64,000 nucleotides of DNA from Psychrosphaera algicola (GTDB taxonomy: Bacteria > Pseudomonadota > Gammaproteobacteria > Enterobacterales > Alteromonadaceae). A program made the position numbers and the translations under genes. The stretch spans positions 3,286,001 through 3,350,000 of the forward strand of contig NZ_JAQOMS010000002.1 of assembly GCF_028401425.1 (NCBI RefSeq), read 5' to 3'. The notes below the pieces were generated by a model, which saw only the letters and a list, made by a program, of their open reading frames with translations, searched no databases and was not told the DNA's origin. Below are positions 42,740-56,063 of the stretch, in pieces. Position 1 is the first letter of the stretch. Each line of letters starts with the position of its first letter.

Positions 42740-45470
42740 TGGCTTATAAGAAAAATCTGAAAGCTTAGCTTTACCAAATGAGCCGAAATGTTTAGCTGAT
42801 GTAAAAGCAATATGTGAATATTACGGAATTAAAAACTCAATGGATTATCGCAGCCGTTATAAAACTATTCCAGGTTTACCAGCTCATCCAGAGCGAACGT
42901 TTGCTGATGATTGGGTTAGTTATTATGATCTATTAGATATTCCTGTGCCTTACAGTTATAAGGAAATTATAGCAATACTCCATCCACTCAAAATAACATC
43001 ACAAGCTTCTTATAAAGCGTATGTTAGAGACATTGGTGATAAACGTATGCCACTAGACCCGCAAGGGGTATACGCAACCGAATGGATTAACTGGTTTCAA
43101 TTTTTGGGGAAAGAAGAGCCTTATAAGCCTAAGTTTATAAATAAGGACTTTATCTTATGGGCAGAGCGGATAGAAGAATTTATGAAAGAAGCTCTAGGGG
43201 CTTCAACAAAAGTAAATTACCTATGTCGCTTTGTGAGGCTATTCATTGAAAAATATGATAAAAGCTTGTCCCCCGAGGCATTTCTGACCAAAGAGAAGCA
43301 AAATATTAAACCTCTCAAGTTAGAGCTTGAAAAATTAAACACTGACAATATGCGCCGAAGCGTTATTCGATATGCGAATGAATTTCTTGAATATGTCATC
43401 CAAAATAAGTTAACAGAAGAGGATCCGGAAACAGGTGAAATATTCCGAGTTCAAAATACTAAAAACCCTATTTCATTATTGTTAAGCAATCAAAGTGTAA
43501 CTTCGCCAATTAGAGCAGAGACAACGAAGCCTTGTCTTCAATATAGTTTCGTAAAAAAGCCCAGTTATGGATGTTTCCTGAGTCAGCCAAACATTTTCGT
43601 GATTTGAAACATATTCAACAATTTGATGCCGATTGGCACAAAGTGCCAAGGTCCTTCATCAATCTCAAAGACCCTGATTGTGTGTTTAAAGAAATTGGTG
43701 GCACTATGTATTTATGGGTTCCTATTAGTTGGTTACATACTTATACCCTAGCTACAGTGCCTCTGAGGGGCCGACAAATCGCTTATAATGACTCTGGTGA
43801 AGCAGACGAATATATTGCCGATCTAGACGAGAAGGGCAGAATCATATGGAAAACAAATAAAGCCTCTTTTTCAGGAATGACTAAAAACCAATCATTTATT
43901 AGTAAATTTCCTGATAATCAATTAGGCATGTATATCACAACAAATAAAACCTCAAATAGAGGTGAAGGTTATTCAATCCCATGGATACACGAAAAGTTAC
44001 CGTACTGGTTGGTCAAACTAAGAAAATGGCAACAAAACTACAACCCGATAAATCAGCCTACTCCGTGGATGAATTGTAAAAGAACAAATTTAAATGAAAT
44101 TCAAAAAAGCGAAAAGGCCTGAATTGTTTTCTATTTAGGGCCTTTAACGATGTTGAGCCTGCCCATGTCAGTTCAGCCTTAACTGCTAGGCTCGCTGCCG
44201 CTTTATACCATATACAACCCAAAAGCTTTGAACTTGCTTCATTAAGTAAAAACCCAAATACCTTAAGCCACTATAAATCGAAATATACACCTCACTCGAT
44301 GAGAGTTAGCTTAATTACGGCCTATCTTATGAAAATGGGCTTGCCTGTAGAAGTAGTTATGAAAATAGCAGGCCACTCTTCGATTGTAATGTCAATCTAC
44401 TACTGCAAAATAACTCAACAAGAGATCAGAAGCCGCCTTGAAAAAGGAGAAAAATAGCACTAAAAGAAAAAGCGAATGCTACCCAATCACTAATTGAACA
44501 AAATAAAATAGAACAAGTTAAAAACCAACTTATTGCTAATAACTCCGAACTACTCGCTTCATTGACTAATGACACTCCCGCAGGAAACTTTATGTTTCGT
44601 GATTACGGGGTCTGCCCATACAGCGCCAGTCGTTGTGAAGACGGCGGAGAAATGATAGGCGCTACTCAAGCTAGAGCTCCTGCCCCTTATGGCTATCTTG
44701 GTATGCAAAACTGTGTTAGATGTCGCCACTTTATTACTGGGCCGGCTTTTTTAGGTGGTTTGATTTCATTAGCGAATGAAGTTTTATTGCAAGCGAACTA
44801 CCAATCACACCAATGTACTGACTTATTAAGTCAAATTAATTTGAAAGAAGAAAAACTTGCTGCCTATGATAAAGAAGAATATAAATGTTCATTAAACAAT
44901 ACCACTTTTGATTATGCTCCACGAAATCTTATTGAAATTGAGCTGAGGAAACTTGAATCTGAAAATGAAGCCGCATCAAAAAAGATGGACTTATTTCTTT
45001 GCGACTTACAATCAATATTTAAACTTATTAAACAATCGCAAACAGCCGCGTCGCAAGAAATAAATTCTGGAGAAACGAGCTTATCTCTAATAAAACAGCC
45101 AAATGCCGAACTACAAATAGAGATAGAGGATACCTCTAAACTACAACAACTTAATGAAGTTTGTGAAAACGCGACTATTTACGAATCCGCATCCGCCTCA
45201 TTAGCGGTCACCCCGAGAACTCAGTTACTAGATAAAATGGCTACCTTAAATAATATCGCACCTTCCTTGTTCTTAATGCCTGAAAAGTTACAGTTAGAAG
45301 CGGGAAATCAAATGGTTCAACTGCTATATAGTCGTCTAAAATCATGGGAAAAAGTTAATGACCTAGTCGAAGGCAGAATAACACTTGTGGACCTTCAGGA
45401 CGAAGAACGTATATCACCATCTGAAATTGAATTAATTACTCGTAATAAGTTACTCAAAAATGAACAATAA
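42739..45470 (+). CDS. gmtZ: Large tyrosine recombinase, GmtZ / VPA1269-like (four frameshifts)
   Basis: About 905 residues once joined. Frames change near 42762, 43560, 44120 and 44452, all in A-rich runs. The middle holds a recombinase domain with TPHSMRVSLITAYLM and IAGHSSIVMSIYY. The C-terminal third has a Cys cluster (DYGVCPYSASRCEDG, NCVRCRHFITGP) and a long coiled coil (EEKLAAYDKEEYK, LRKLESENEAASK). This layout is what I remember for VPA1269-type GmtZ. It overlaps gmtY by one base and gmtX by 11 bases. Confidence 0.75.
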
Positions 45471-46062
45471 CACGCCAGAATTAGTATTAAAAAAATTAAA
45501 ACAAGACGCTAGTAATAAGGTGCAGGAAACGCTTGATGCTATCTATCAAGTTTGTGTAGAACAAGCTAAACACGGGCTTTACGACTTTTCTATAGCGACC
45601 ATATCTCGCCTTGGTAAAAACCGTGGCGTTCCCAAGGCTCAGAGTATTCGCAATAAATCTGGTGAAAAGTATCGTGCGTTAATTCAATGTTTTTCCGACA
45701 ATAGAGGCCCTAAACTCAAAGTTAATAGAAAAGAAAGTTGGATAGATGAGATTGATAACCCAAAGCACAGGTTGCTAACTCAAATGTTGGCAGCAGAACT
45801 GGCTTCGACTAAACATAAGTTAAACGAAATAGTTCCGCCTGAAACCGTAATCAACGTATTTGATCATAACGAACCTATCGATGAATACAGCAAGCTAACC
45901 CAAGTTGAAAGACGAGCCCTAAATTACATTTTGTCCGACTCTTTTAAAAATAAGTGGCATCTCAGCGAGACAGAATATGGTGAATTAGTAGATGAAAATG
46001 GAAAAGCTTTATTTAAACCAGCAACTATTGATGCAATAAAGAAAGCATTGAGGTATTTGTGA
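45460..46062 (+). CDS. gmtX: GmtX-like protein, 200 aa
   Basis: Intact frame. ATISRLGKNRGVPKAQSIRNKSGEKYRALI resembles a helix-turn-helix used with recombinases. The second half has TQVERRALNYILSDSFKNKWHLSETEYGELVD. The start lies inside the gmtZ end (overlap 11 bases). It is the third gene of the trio; its role in integration is not known to me, and a DNA-binding or directionality factor is a reasonable inference. Confidence 0.75.
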   Translation: MNNNTPELVLKKLKQDASNKVQETLDAIYQVCVEQAKHGLYDFSIATISRLGKNRGVPKAQSIRNKSGEKYRALIQCFSDNRGPKLKVNRKESWIDEIDNPKHRLLTQMLAAELASTKHKLNEIVPPETVINVFDHNEPIDEYSKLTQVERRALNYILSDSFKNKWHLSETEYGELVDENGKALFKPATIDAIKKALRYL

Positions 46063-46942
46063 ACGTTACCAAAATCATTTTTGGATTGTGTTGACGGAAA
46101 CTATTGGGTTAGAAAACCGGGTTATGTTACAGGGGCGAGTTATTCGTCTACTATTTTCCCGATCCTGTAACTAAACCATTACAATACTATTGTTGATAAT
46201 ATTTATGTAGTACTGACTAATCAGTTAACCAATACAATACAGAATCTAAAATTCAAATCAAAAAATTCAAAAGTAGAGAGTCCATAATAGTGCTCAATAT
46301 CATATGTATGACTCTGAAAAGACAATTATATTTCAGATTTATTTTGACACTTCAGATTAGGCGATGTATGTAAAAGTCAAAGAAGAAGTAGAAATTCTCG
46401 GATTGCACAAAATCATTTATTAGCTGTTAAGTGCATAAGTCAGTGGGATGGTAATCTCGGAAAACCATTATGGTCTTCCCCGAACAACTATAACCGTCAG
46501 AACAACGCCGCCTAGCAGTTCGACTTCAATCATTTAAAAATATATTCAGCTTTTACTGGAGGTATTATGAAGCGAAGAATACTTGGTGATTGGTGATTGG
46601 TGATTGGTGATTGGTGATTAAGCAACAGTAAGCCAGCGGCTTAACGATTGTCTATTTTTGCAAAGAGCATAAACAGCTTACTTCCAACTTTTTAAATATC
46701 GAGCTAAGTTAAATGTTGTCGGGACAACACTTACGTTGGTTAACGTTAAAGGCTGCAGCAGGTTAGAACTCTAAATTATAGGAATTGCTTGATAGGGCTT
46801 TTGCTAACTCTCCCGCTAAGTCAATACCTGCATACGTATTCATTTTAAAAGTGATGTAATGTAACATAGGATTATTGATCAAAATTTGGTTGCGATTATT
46901 GGCTTGTATTTTAAATACTAATTAGCATAGGGATATCACTAC
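46063..46942. other. 880-bp gene-free region after gmtX with a tandem repeat
   Basis: No convincing gene on either strand. A good ribosome site (GGAGGTATT) and ATG at 46567 lead only to MKRRILGDW before the repeat at 46583-46617 gives a stop. A 25-codon minus-strand frame near 46770-46845 (TYAGIDLA) is too short to call. Possibly a regulatory or scar region between recombination genes and cargo. Confidence 0.6.
46583..46617. repeat. Five tandem copies of TTGGTGA
   Basis: Perfect 7-bp repeat, five units. The repeat contains TGA in all three frames within 21 bases, so it cannot encode a longer protein in any frame. Confidence 0.95.
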
Positions 46943-47292
46943 ATGAAACCTTCGTTATTCTTGATCTTGTTTATCATCTTTTTTCAAATCTTTCGCATGC
47001 AAAGAAAGAGAACAAACTTAAATTTAAAGTCAAACAAAATACTGCTTTTGGCGAATGTAAATATTCTGGGGAAGTAGTTCTTTCCGCAAAATACAAATTT
47101 GATAATGACGGCTTGAAAATAAATCCAAATACCGACGCCGTAAATTCCTTTATCGAAGTGCTAGGCACGACTGACAATGCGGTTTATGCGACGATTGCGG
47201 CGCACCCCATTGTATTCGGTCGTGGAAAAGCCAACATCGTATTTGATGCCGGTAACTGTCTAGCTGACATTAAATTGCAATTTGCATACTAA
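46943..47292 (+). CDS. Small secreted protein (one frameshift), about 115 aa
   Basis: Signal peptide MKPSLFLILFIIFFS followed by SHAKKENK after a slip in the T6 run at 46977-46984. The mature part has GECKYSGEVVLSAKYKF, VYATIAAHPIVFGRGKANIVF and ends DAGNCLADIKLQFAY, with two cysteines that could pair. It lies 23 bases before the GH13 lipoprotein and is probably in the same operon. No family recognised. Confidence 0.65.
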
Positions 47293-47314
47293 TCGTAATT
47301 TAAGCCTTCATTTT

Positions 47315-49007
47315 ATGCGTATTATATTTAAATTTGCCTTTTTTGCTTATTGTCGGGTTGTACGCCTGAAAAAGAGTTACATGTTCAAGCACTTATAGAG
47401 CAAGACAATGTTTCAGCTAAAAATGAACAAGTAGTCGTTGCGCCAGTATATCAGATTTGGGTTCGCTCATTCTTCGATAGCAATAATGACGGCAGTGGCG
47501 ACATCAGAGGGATAATAGAAAAATTTGATTACATTAAATCGCTAAATGTAAAATCAATACTACTGAGCCCAGTTTTTCCTCTCCTTCCTACCATGGTTAT
47601 GATGTAACAGATTTTTATTCGGTGAATTCAACCTATGGCGATATGCAAGCGTTAGAGGACCTAATATCGCTTTGTCATAAAAATTCGATAAAGGTTATTT
47701 TGGATATCCCTATTAACCACACTTCCGACCAACATCCATGGTTCCAAAGCTCCATAAATAAAACGACGCCTTATGAAGACTACTATCGATGGATGGAGAC
47801 CCTGCCACAAGACCATGGGTTTCCTTGGGATGAAGACAGCCCGGCTACGGCGACATGGCACACGAAAGATAAACGAAGTGGTTATTATTACGGTCTTTTT
47901 GGTTTTGCCAGTCCAGACTTAAATTTTAAGAGTAAAAGCGTAGTTGAAGAAATTAAAAGAGTTTTCGCTTTTTGGGTTGGGAAGTCTGTAGACGGCTTTC
48001 GGATTGATGCGGCTAGGCACTTAGTTGAAGAAGGCCCTAATCCACTTCAGGCAGATACTGCGTCAAATATGGCTTTTATTAGAGAATTAAACGCCCATGT
48101 TAAATCTCTAAACCCTGACACTTTTATTATTGGCGAAACTTACGCGTCGTTGGAAGAGTCGGTTGCCTATTTTGAAGGTGAAGACGCATTTGATGCGTTG
48201 TTTAATTTTGAATTTAGTGGCGCAATCAGAGGATTGTTTGAGGAGTCCATGTTCAACGAACGTTTACTCAACAAATTCGATAGAAAGACTCAGGCAGACG
48301 TAAAAAACTATATGACTTCCTCTGGGATAATCAGCCTCTCGGCAAAGCGTTTTACGTTTTTGTTAACAGTCATGATTTGGCGCGTTTTAGATCTCCTGAT
48401 CTCACATCATTCAATATAGAAAAAATGATCGCGAGCTTAACCCTCTTGAGCCCTTTTGCGAACGTTGTTTACTACGGTGAGGAGATTGGACTGCAGCAGG
48501 TCCTAGGTAATGAACATGAGTTGCAACGAGCGATTATGCCTTGGGACGACACATCAGAACTTGGCTTTTCATCAGATGGTCAATTTTGGTTGGATGAACA
48601 TAAATGGTTTCCTTGGAAAAAATCTTCACCGGATTGGAGTGGTGAATATTCCGCTTTATTTCATCAGACTAGCGTCTTAGCTCAAGAATACAATGGCTCC
48701 ATTTTGGACACGTATCGTAAAATGCTTTTGCTAAAGTCTACCGATGAGGTTCTCACTGATATTCAAGAGTATGAAATATTAAAGGGTGAGCCAAAATTGT
48801 GGTGGGTAAAATACAAAAATCAATCGGGAACTCGGTTCGTTGTAACGAATCTATCCCCAATAAAGAAAATGAAAGTCCAAATACCACAAAATCAAAATGC
48901 GAAATACGTAGATTTAATTAGCAACCAATTATTTGAACCTAATACCGAATTCTGGTTAGAACATAGGTGTTACGGCAGTATTTAAAGAATTAACAAAAGG
49001 AATGTAA
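47315..49007 (+). CDS. GH13 alpha-amylase-family lipoprotein (four frameshifts)
   Basis: Lipobox LLSGC near residue 15 after ATG 47315. GH13 regions: DIPINHTSDQHPWF (region I), DGFRIDAARHL with nucleophile Asp, IIGETYA with acid Glu, and FVNSHDLARF with the third Asp. Substrate class resembles alpha-glucosidases and maltodextrin enzymes. Frames change near 47350, 47583, 48312 and 48962; the last reads CATAGG where CCAGG would restore ...PGVTAVFKEL. It stands two bases before the giant RHS gene, so it is probably co-transcribed with it. Confidence 0.82.
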
Positions 49008-49009
49008 GC

Positions 49010-52000
49010 GTGAATATATTCAAGGGAAAACTAAAAGTTATAGATATATCATTACGTGTTTGTATCTCAGTCCTAACATTGATGGCATCAAATGTGTACG
49101 CGAGTGTGTCTGCTCCAGCAACAGACCCAACAGGTGATTTTAAAGTTACATGGACCAACACTGCGAGCTCCACATCTTCAAGTTGTAATGGTAATGCTTA
49201 TGAAGTAAAAGAATATAAAAATGGGTCATATCAAAGACAATTGAATATATCGTCAACCTCTCAAAAGTATGTCGACATTTATGATAGGGACGAAGCTACA
49301 TACCGGTATGACGTCAAATATCGCTCTTGCTCTGGCAGCGCTAAATCTATGTTGGTGGCAGGCAGTGCAACCGTTTTGGTTATCGAAAGTTCAATTAATA
49401 GTGGCTTTGGCGCCTCAGGTCATGATCCTGACATTAGTTATGGTGCAAATGATGAAACGATTGGCCTAACGCCAGAGTAGTTTTAGAGTTGATGAGTCTG
49501 GAGCCGCAACCTATTCCATTCCCCTGAGTCTGGCCCCTAGCCGTGCGGGAGTGCAACCGCAAGTATCTTTAAATTATTCAAGTTCAAATAAATCCGACGG
49601 CCCTATGGGTATCGGCTGGTCAATTGGCGCGACATCCGCTATATCGAGATGTCCACAAAACAAGTTTTTGATGGCGAAGACCATGTTCGCGGACTTCAGT
49701 ACGATAGTGGAGACCGACTATGCCTAGATGGTCAGAGACTTCTTCATAATTCTGGTACCCATCTAAGAGGTGGAGCCACTTATATTAAATCGGTCGACGA
49801 CCAGTCTATTATTACAGCTCACGGCGGCTCGTCATCTTCTGGACCTGAATATTTTACCGTAGAAAATAAAGCAGGCGAAACTCATTATTATGGTGAGGTG
49901 TCAGGGCTGTATCTTCAAAACATACATGGAAATGTCATCCAAGACACGTCTGATGCATTTGTTGAGCCTATAGCGGCTATGCTGATGGCAGTATTGCAAA
50001 AAGTTATGCAATAAAAGCGATCGTTGATTCTAAAAACAATTACATTTTATTTAACTACGACAAAGACACTCAGAGCGGGACCTTTTACCTTGATAGTATT
50101 GATTATGCAGGTAATACGGTTCCAGTCAGCTACTCCCAACCTTTTGCACGAGTTGAATTTGAATACGAGGATTATGATAAGGGCTTCAAAGGATACGGGC
50201 CAAAAGGAAGTTATTATAACCATAATAAAATACTCGCAGCGATACACAACACGGTAGATAACGAAAATTATCGTTCTTATTTCGTCGATTATGAAGCGGA
50301 TGTATCTAAGTTTATTGAAGAGAGCACATTAGTTGAATCCATCACGGAATGCGCAGACGCAGGCCGCCAAACTTGCCGTAATGCAACGGAATTTAACTGG
50401 AATCGCCGTGGTTTATCTACTTCATCAATGACTTGGGAGTGCGATACCGAGCTCTGGAGTGCAATCATTTTGTCGCTGGGTCCCAAACGATACAGACTTT
50501 GAAGCGTTTGATACGACAAATACAGCGTATTCAGGCGCGAAAAATACAGAATACACGTTGATTTTTGATATTGATGGGAATGGCATAGATGATTTTGTAT
50601 ATCCAGACGGCTCTGAATGGAAAGCACGTTTGATGAGTACAAATGCAGTTGGTAATACGGTTTCTCTTGCTTCTTGGGCTACAAATGAGAAAGAACATGC
50701 ATTAACGATTGATTTTAATGGTGATGGAATACGAGATTTACTTTATGCGACATCAGATACCAGTAACTGGCAAGTCGTTTCATATATACTAAGGTACAAA
50801 CTCTCGTAATATGTGCGATTGCTCCGGTGATTGTACTGAGGTTGAGTATGAATCCGAAAAAATAAACCGCGATTTAGGTATTCAAGCTATAGGATTAGAC
50901 TCTCAAGTTCAAGTAATGGACGTCAACGGAGATAGTTTTGAAGACATCGTTTTTAGAACTGGGAAGTATATTAAAGCTTACCTAAATAACGAAGGCGATG
51001 AGTCATTTAGCCAAGCAATTACTCTTTATACTTACCCTACATCGAGTATCAGTGACTTTGAACCTATGGGGACAAAAACGCTACCGCTAACCTGAAATAT
51101 TCTTCGGGCATTGACGTCAATGGTGATGGTAAATCCGATCTAATTGCCAAGACTACTACAACTTCAGCATATTGTCGAAATTCCATGGGGCAAATGATAT
51201 TTTCGAGATCTCAAAGGGAATGTGAGTCAGACCTAAACGGCACGTGGGTGACGTCTACTACAACCAAATACGACTTGCTTTTAGCCACCGGTGATGACAC
51301 CGCTCCAACTCTGACTTTAGAGTCAAACCTGGGCGGTGCGACTATGAATACAGTTCGATTCGGCGACCTAAATGGCGACTTTATAACAGACATTACATAT
51401 GTGAAAGGAACAGATTGGTATTATCGATTAGGGAATGGTATCGGCTTTTCTCCGGAAAAGCCCATGGGGCTCGTGACGGATAGTACAAAAAAGTTACTTA
51501 ACCGATTTGTTGATTTGAATGGCGACGGCCGAACAGATGTACTGCATGCAACAGCGAGCAACAAGTGGGCTATTTATTTTTCTCGCCCCACTGAAAATAT
51601 TGAAGATATTGATTTTGAACACCGTGGGTATCAAAGTTTTGATTCAAACCCAGAGAACATGCAGTTTGCCGATGTCGCTGGTGATGGAAATTTGGAGCTA
51701 TTAACTGCAACGTCATCTACTTGGAAAAAGCAGTTTCAATCCAATTCTGGGCAATATAATACGATAAACGAAATAGTTAACGGTTTTGGAGTTTCTACAC
51801 ATATTCGATATAAACCACTAACCCAAAACGATGTCTATTTTGGTAAAGTGTCTGACAATCTAATTGACACAGCGACATTTTCACCTCGTCGAGGAAATTT
51901 GGTTGTTCGATTTGTCGGTGAGCGTGGCGATTTTTATGATAATCCTTATTCACCAACGCCAGGTAGAGCTGCAATTTATTATGAGTACGCCGGACTTCTT

Positions 52001-55000
52001 ATTCATAAGGAAGGATTAGGTTCCCTTGGATTCCAAGCTATTAAGACTTTCGATTACCTTACAAAAATTGAGACTACGACTGAATATAATCAAGATTATG
52101 GCGCAAGCTCTTATGTCCTAAGAGGCATGCCAATCCAAACGAATTCGAAAAAAGGAGAAGTTACATTATCTTCTGCAACGAATACGTTGGCAGTGAAAAA
52201 CAGCGAAAATGGTGTTTTTGGTGTCATCGAAAATTTAGTTGAGAAAAGTTACCAATATAACAGTAATGGTACTTCTACAGCGCTTTCTGAGGTCGATTCT
52301 ACCTTCGGGTATTCTTCATGGGGTAACTTAACGACGAGTGAAATTGTCACTACTGACTTGACGACGTCAGGAACCAGTCTTACGACGTCAACCGTAAATG
52401 AATACGGGACGTCAAATGAGTACAAACGATTAGCACGATTGACGAATACGACCGTAACTAAGACGAGAAAAAATGAAGGGGTGACATTACCAACGGTCAC
52501 GAGAGAGTCATCATTTACCTATAATTCAGATTTGATGCTAGAGACGACAACTCGTTCTCCGACAGACAGTCAAAATAAGCAAGTCACGACTTACGATTAC
52601 GACGAGTATGGGAACAAAATTTCAACTATCATCGTGGCGAACGTTAAGGATACGACCTCATCACAGACTCGAAAAGCGACAACCGAATACGGCCCTAAAG
52701 GCCGGTATGTTAAGTATAAAAAGACTCATTAAATTATAATCAATACTATAAATACAATAACACGAGCTCAAGTTCAGTTTCAGGGGTTATCGATAGCATA
52801 AGCGTTAGAAACCAAAACTACTTGTATACAAAATCTACGCTAAATGCCTTTGGTGAAGTGAAGTTAATTGACTATCCAGATTCGAGGCACAAATCGATTG
52901 AAAAACGTTATTGTGACTCGAGTTGTTCGTTAGATGGGTATTATATTCAAAGAGTTGCCGAAACCGGAAAGCCGGATAAGGAAGTTGTTTTTGACAAATA
53001 TGGAATGGAAATTGAGACGAGAGTCGTAAGTTTCGATGGTTCAAATTCGGTTGTAACTACCACCTATGATGAATATGGGCGTAAAGAGTCTACGAGTAGA
53101 CCGAACAATCCAGCCCTAACAACAGACTTTGTATACGATGACATTGGAAGAGTAGAGCGAGTCACTAATCCCGATGGTTCATATAAAACCTTAGAATATG
53201 ATGGGGCGAACGAAATCGCTACCAATGAGATTGACCAAAAAACCACAACGGTGAAAAACGGTTTAGGTGAGACGATTGAAGTCGAAGATAACGAAGGGAA
53301 TACCGTCGAGTTTACCTACGATGCGTTTGGCAATTTGTTGAACAGTGAAACAAAAGCAGACGGGAAATCAAGTATAATAACGAATGAGTTCGATTATTTG
53401 GGACGCAAAACCAGCACTGATGACCCGATTAAGGGCGAATGGACCTATAAGTATAATGGTTTTGACCAAATCTATTCTCAAACGAACGCTGAAAATGACA
53501 AGTTTACGTTTACATACGATACATTAGGCCGGAAAACTAAAAGCTATAATAGTGAAGAAGGCACGCTCTGTTGGATATATGGTACGAGCAGCACATATAA
53601 AGAGCGTAATAAATTAGTAGAAACTGCGAAATATGATGGAGCAGATAAGACTTGCGGTAGTGACACGCCTACAATCAAGACTGAATACAGTTTTGATAGC
53701 GTTGGTCGGCCTCACGAAACCGTAACAACATTTGAAGGAGAATTTGATACATATAGTCAATCTCAATCTTATGATGCTGCAAGTCGACCTCTCATAACTA
53801 ACTTTGACGTGCCGGGTTCTAGTTTCTCTGTAAAAACTTTCTACACAAATGCAGGTTACGTCAAAGCTAGAGTCAATAATGAGACTGGATTTGTATTAGA
53901 GCGCATCGACTCTATGAACGATAGTGGCCAAGTTACAGGGATAACGTATGGAAACGGTGTCGAAGGACAATATGATTTTGAAGGGGATACGGGCAGATTA
54001 AGCGACGTTGACTTTATTGGCGATTCTAGTTTATTCAACCTAGACCTGACGTATTACAATAATGGTGATTTACACACTAAACGAAGCAAATATTATTCTG
54101 GTGATGCGGCTGATTATACTGAAACTTTCATCTACGACGACGTAAGTCGTTTGAAGAATAGAAATATCAGTGTCATAACCGCCAACCCGGCCCTGCCATC
54201 TTCATTTACAGGTAACCAAACCTATACGTATGACGGCTTCGGCAATATAACAAGCAAAAAAGGCTTTGGTACTAATGGCACGTCAACTGGCTACTATAAG
54301 TACTCATCAACTGATGTCCATCGATTAGAGGCCATATACAAAAATTCGAGCCGAACAGGGGCGACCTACAACAATTTTTCAGGTAAATATGACAATAACG
54401 GTAATATCGAAAATGATGGTGTGAGAACGTTTACTTACAGCAGCTTTGATTTACCTACTGATATTTCAAGCTCGACGGCATCCGCGACGATGAAATATGG
54501 CGTTAACAGACAACTTTACTATAAATCTGAATCTAAAAAAGAAAATGGACTCAACGCCACCTATACACGAACTTATGTCGGTGGATATGAAAAGACGATT
54601 AGAAGTGGCGGATATGGTTCCTTAACTGAACATAAATATTACATTGGTAATGCCATCGTCACGAAGCGAAGTAACCAAACTGATGAAATATTGTATATGC
54701 ACAAGGACAGCTAGGGCTCTGTTGTACTTGTTACGAATCATGATGGTGATTTGGTCTCGCAATCAATTTACGATCCGTGGGGTAAAAGTACGACGCTTTA
54801 TACTGACAGTGAGTTTAGTTCGTTTAATTCGTTAGTACCTACAGAGCGAGGCTATACCTCCCATCGTATGATGGATGACCTAAACATTATTCATATGAAC
54901 GGTAGGATCTACGATCCAACCTTGGGACGATTCTTACAAGCTGATCCGTTTATTCAGGCTCCTGAAAATACTCAAAACTATAATCGTTATAGCTATGTAT

Positions 55001-56061
55001 TGAATAACCCGATGAGTTATACAGATCCGTCAGGGTATTTCTTCTCAAGCTTTAGACGTGGGCTGATAAAAGCTGCCACTAAGGTATTTGGTAAAGATGT
55101 AGTTAATATTGTCGGTTCTACTGTATCCGCAGTCTATGGCGGAGGCTGGGGAGCAGCAGCTTGGACTTATGAATATAACAGAGCTATGGGCGTTCCACCT
55201 TCTGGCGCTTTAAGAGCCGCAGCGGTTGCAGGTGCTAGTGCGTATACCTTCCAACAAATCGGTGATTATTATAGTAGTGCAGGTGCTAGTAATGTTGCAG
55301 CAGTTGAAGCGGGACAAATGAGCGCATCTGGTTTAACTAACTTTGGTGGCAATATGTTAACTTCAGGGCAAATTGCTGGACAAATAGCATCACATGCATT
55401 TGCAGGTGGTACATTATCCGTGCTTGGTGGTGGAAAATTTGGTCATGGATTCGTATCCGCTGGCTTCACCAAAGGTGTAGGGACAAGCTTGAACACACAC
55501 TACTATAACGGACCAATTAGCGGCACCATTATTAATATGACTGTAGGTGGCACAGCTTCAGTTATAACAGGTGGAAAATTTGGTAACGGTGCGATGACCG
55601 CAATGTACCAAAGTTTGTTTAACGAATACGGAAAAGGAGGGTTAGAAGGTTTAACTAGTGCAGCAGCCAGAGAAATGGCTATGTGGAAAAAGAGTATTAA
55701 TAGTTTATTTGGCGGAAATGATGTAACCACTATACAAGGACAGATGGCAATCAAACATAATGTTAAGATGGCAGCTGTTAGTGTGGCTGATACGTCAGTC
55801 TCAGCTTTAAATACGGCTGGAGAATATGCTGGGTATTGTCCATTAGCTCCATGCCAAGCTGTATCTTGGGGAGCTGCGGGTATTGACTATATGTACAATG
55901 ATAGAGTCGGTGGTCTGTGGGGTAATACGCTAGCTGGATTTGCTGAGCATTACATGGATACTAGATTTAGATATGTTCCGTCACCATTGAAAGACTGGGG
56001 GCAAGCTCAAGTTCAAGGAGCTATCTCGGAATATACTTCAAAGAAAATTAATGGAGGGTAA
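49010..56061 (+). CDS. Giant secreted SpvB/TcdB-like RHS protein (many frameshifts, one in-frame TAG)
   Basis: About 2350 residues as reconstructed. Order: signal peptide (to SNVYASVSA), a fibronectin-like domain, SpvB N-terminal domain (YSIPLSLAPSRAGVQPQVSL), VCBS/FG-GAP Ca-binding repeats (DIDGNGIDD, DFNGDGIRD, DLNGDGRTD), many YD/RHS repeats (52.8-54.7 kb) and the RHS core RIYDPTLGRFLQADP...NPMSYTDPSGYF. A variable C-terminus of 340 residues follows (55.0-56.06 kb). Frames change near 49483, 49640, 49975, 50470, 50789 (CTAAGG), 51080 and 52725. TAG at 54712-54714 interrupts the frame at the HKD..GSV motif. I infer a secreted polymorphic toxin. Confidence 0.85.
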
Positions 56062-56063
56062 AG

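Noticed and set aside
46561..46625. Phase-variable gene controlled by the 7-bp repeat
   Set aside because: The repeat carries TGA in all frames within 21 bases, so no frame can continue through it.
46770..46845. IS110-type transposase remnant on the minus strand
   Set aside because: Only about 25 codons with a GIDLA-like string; too short to support.
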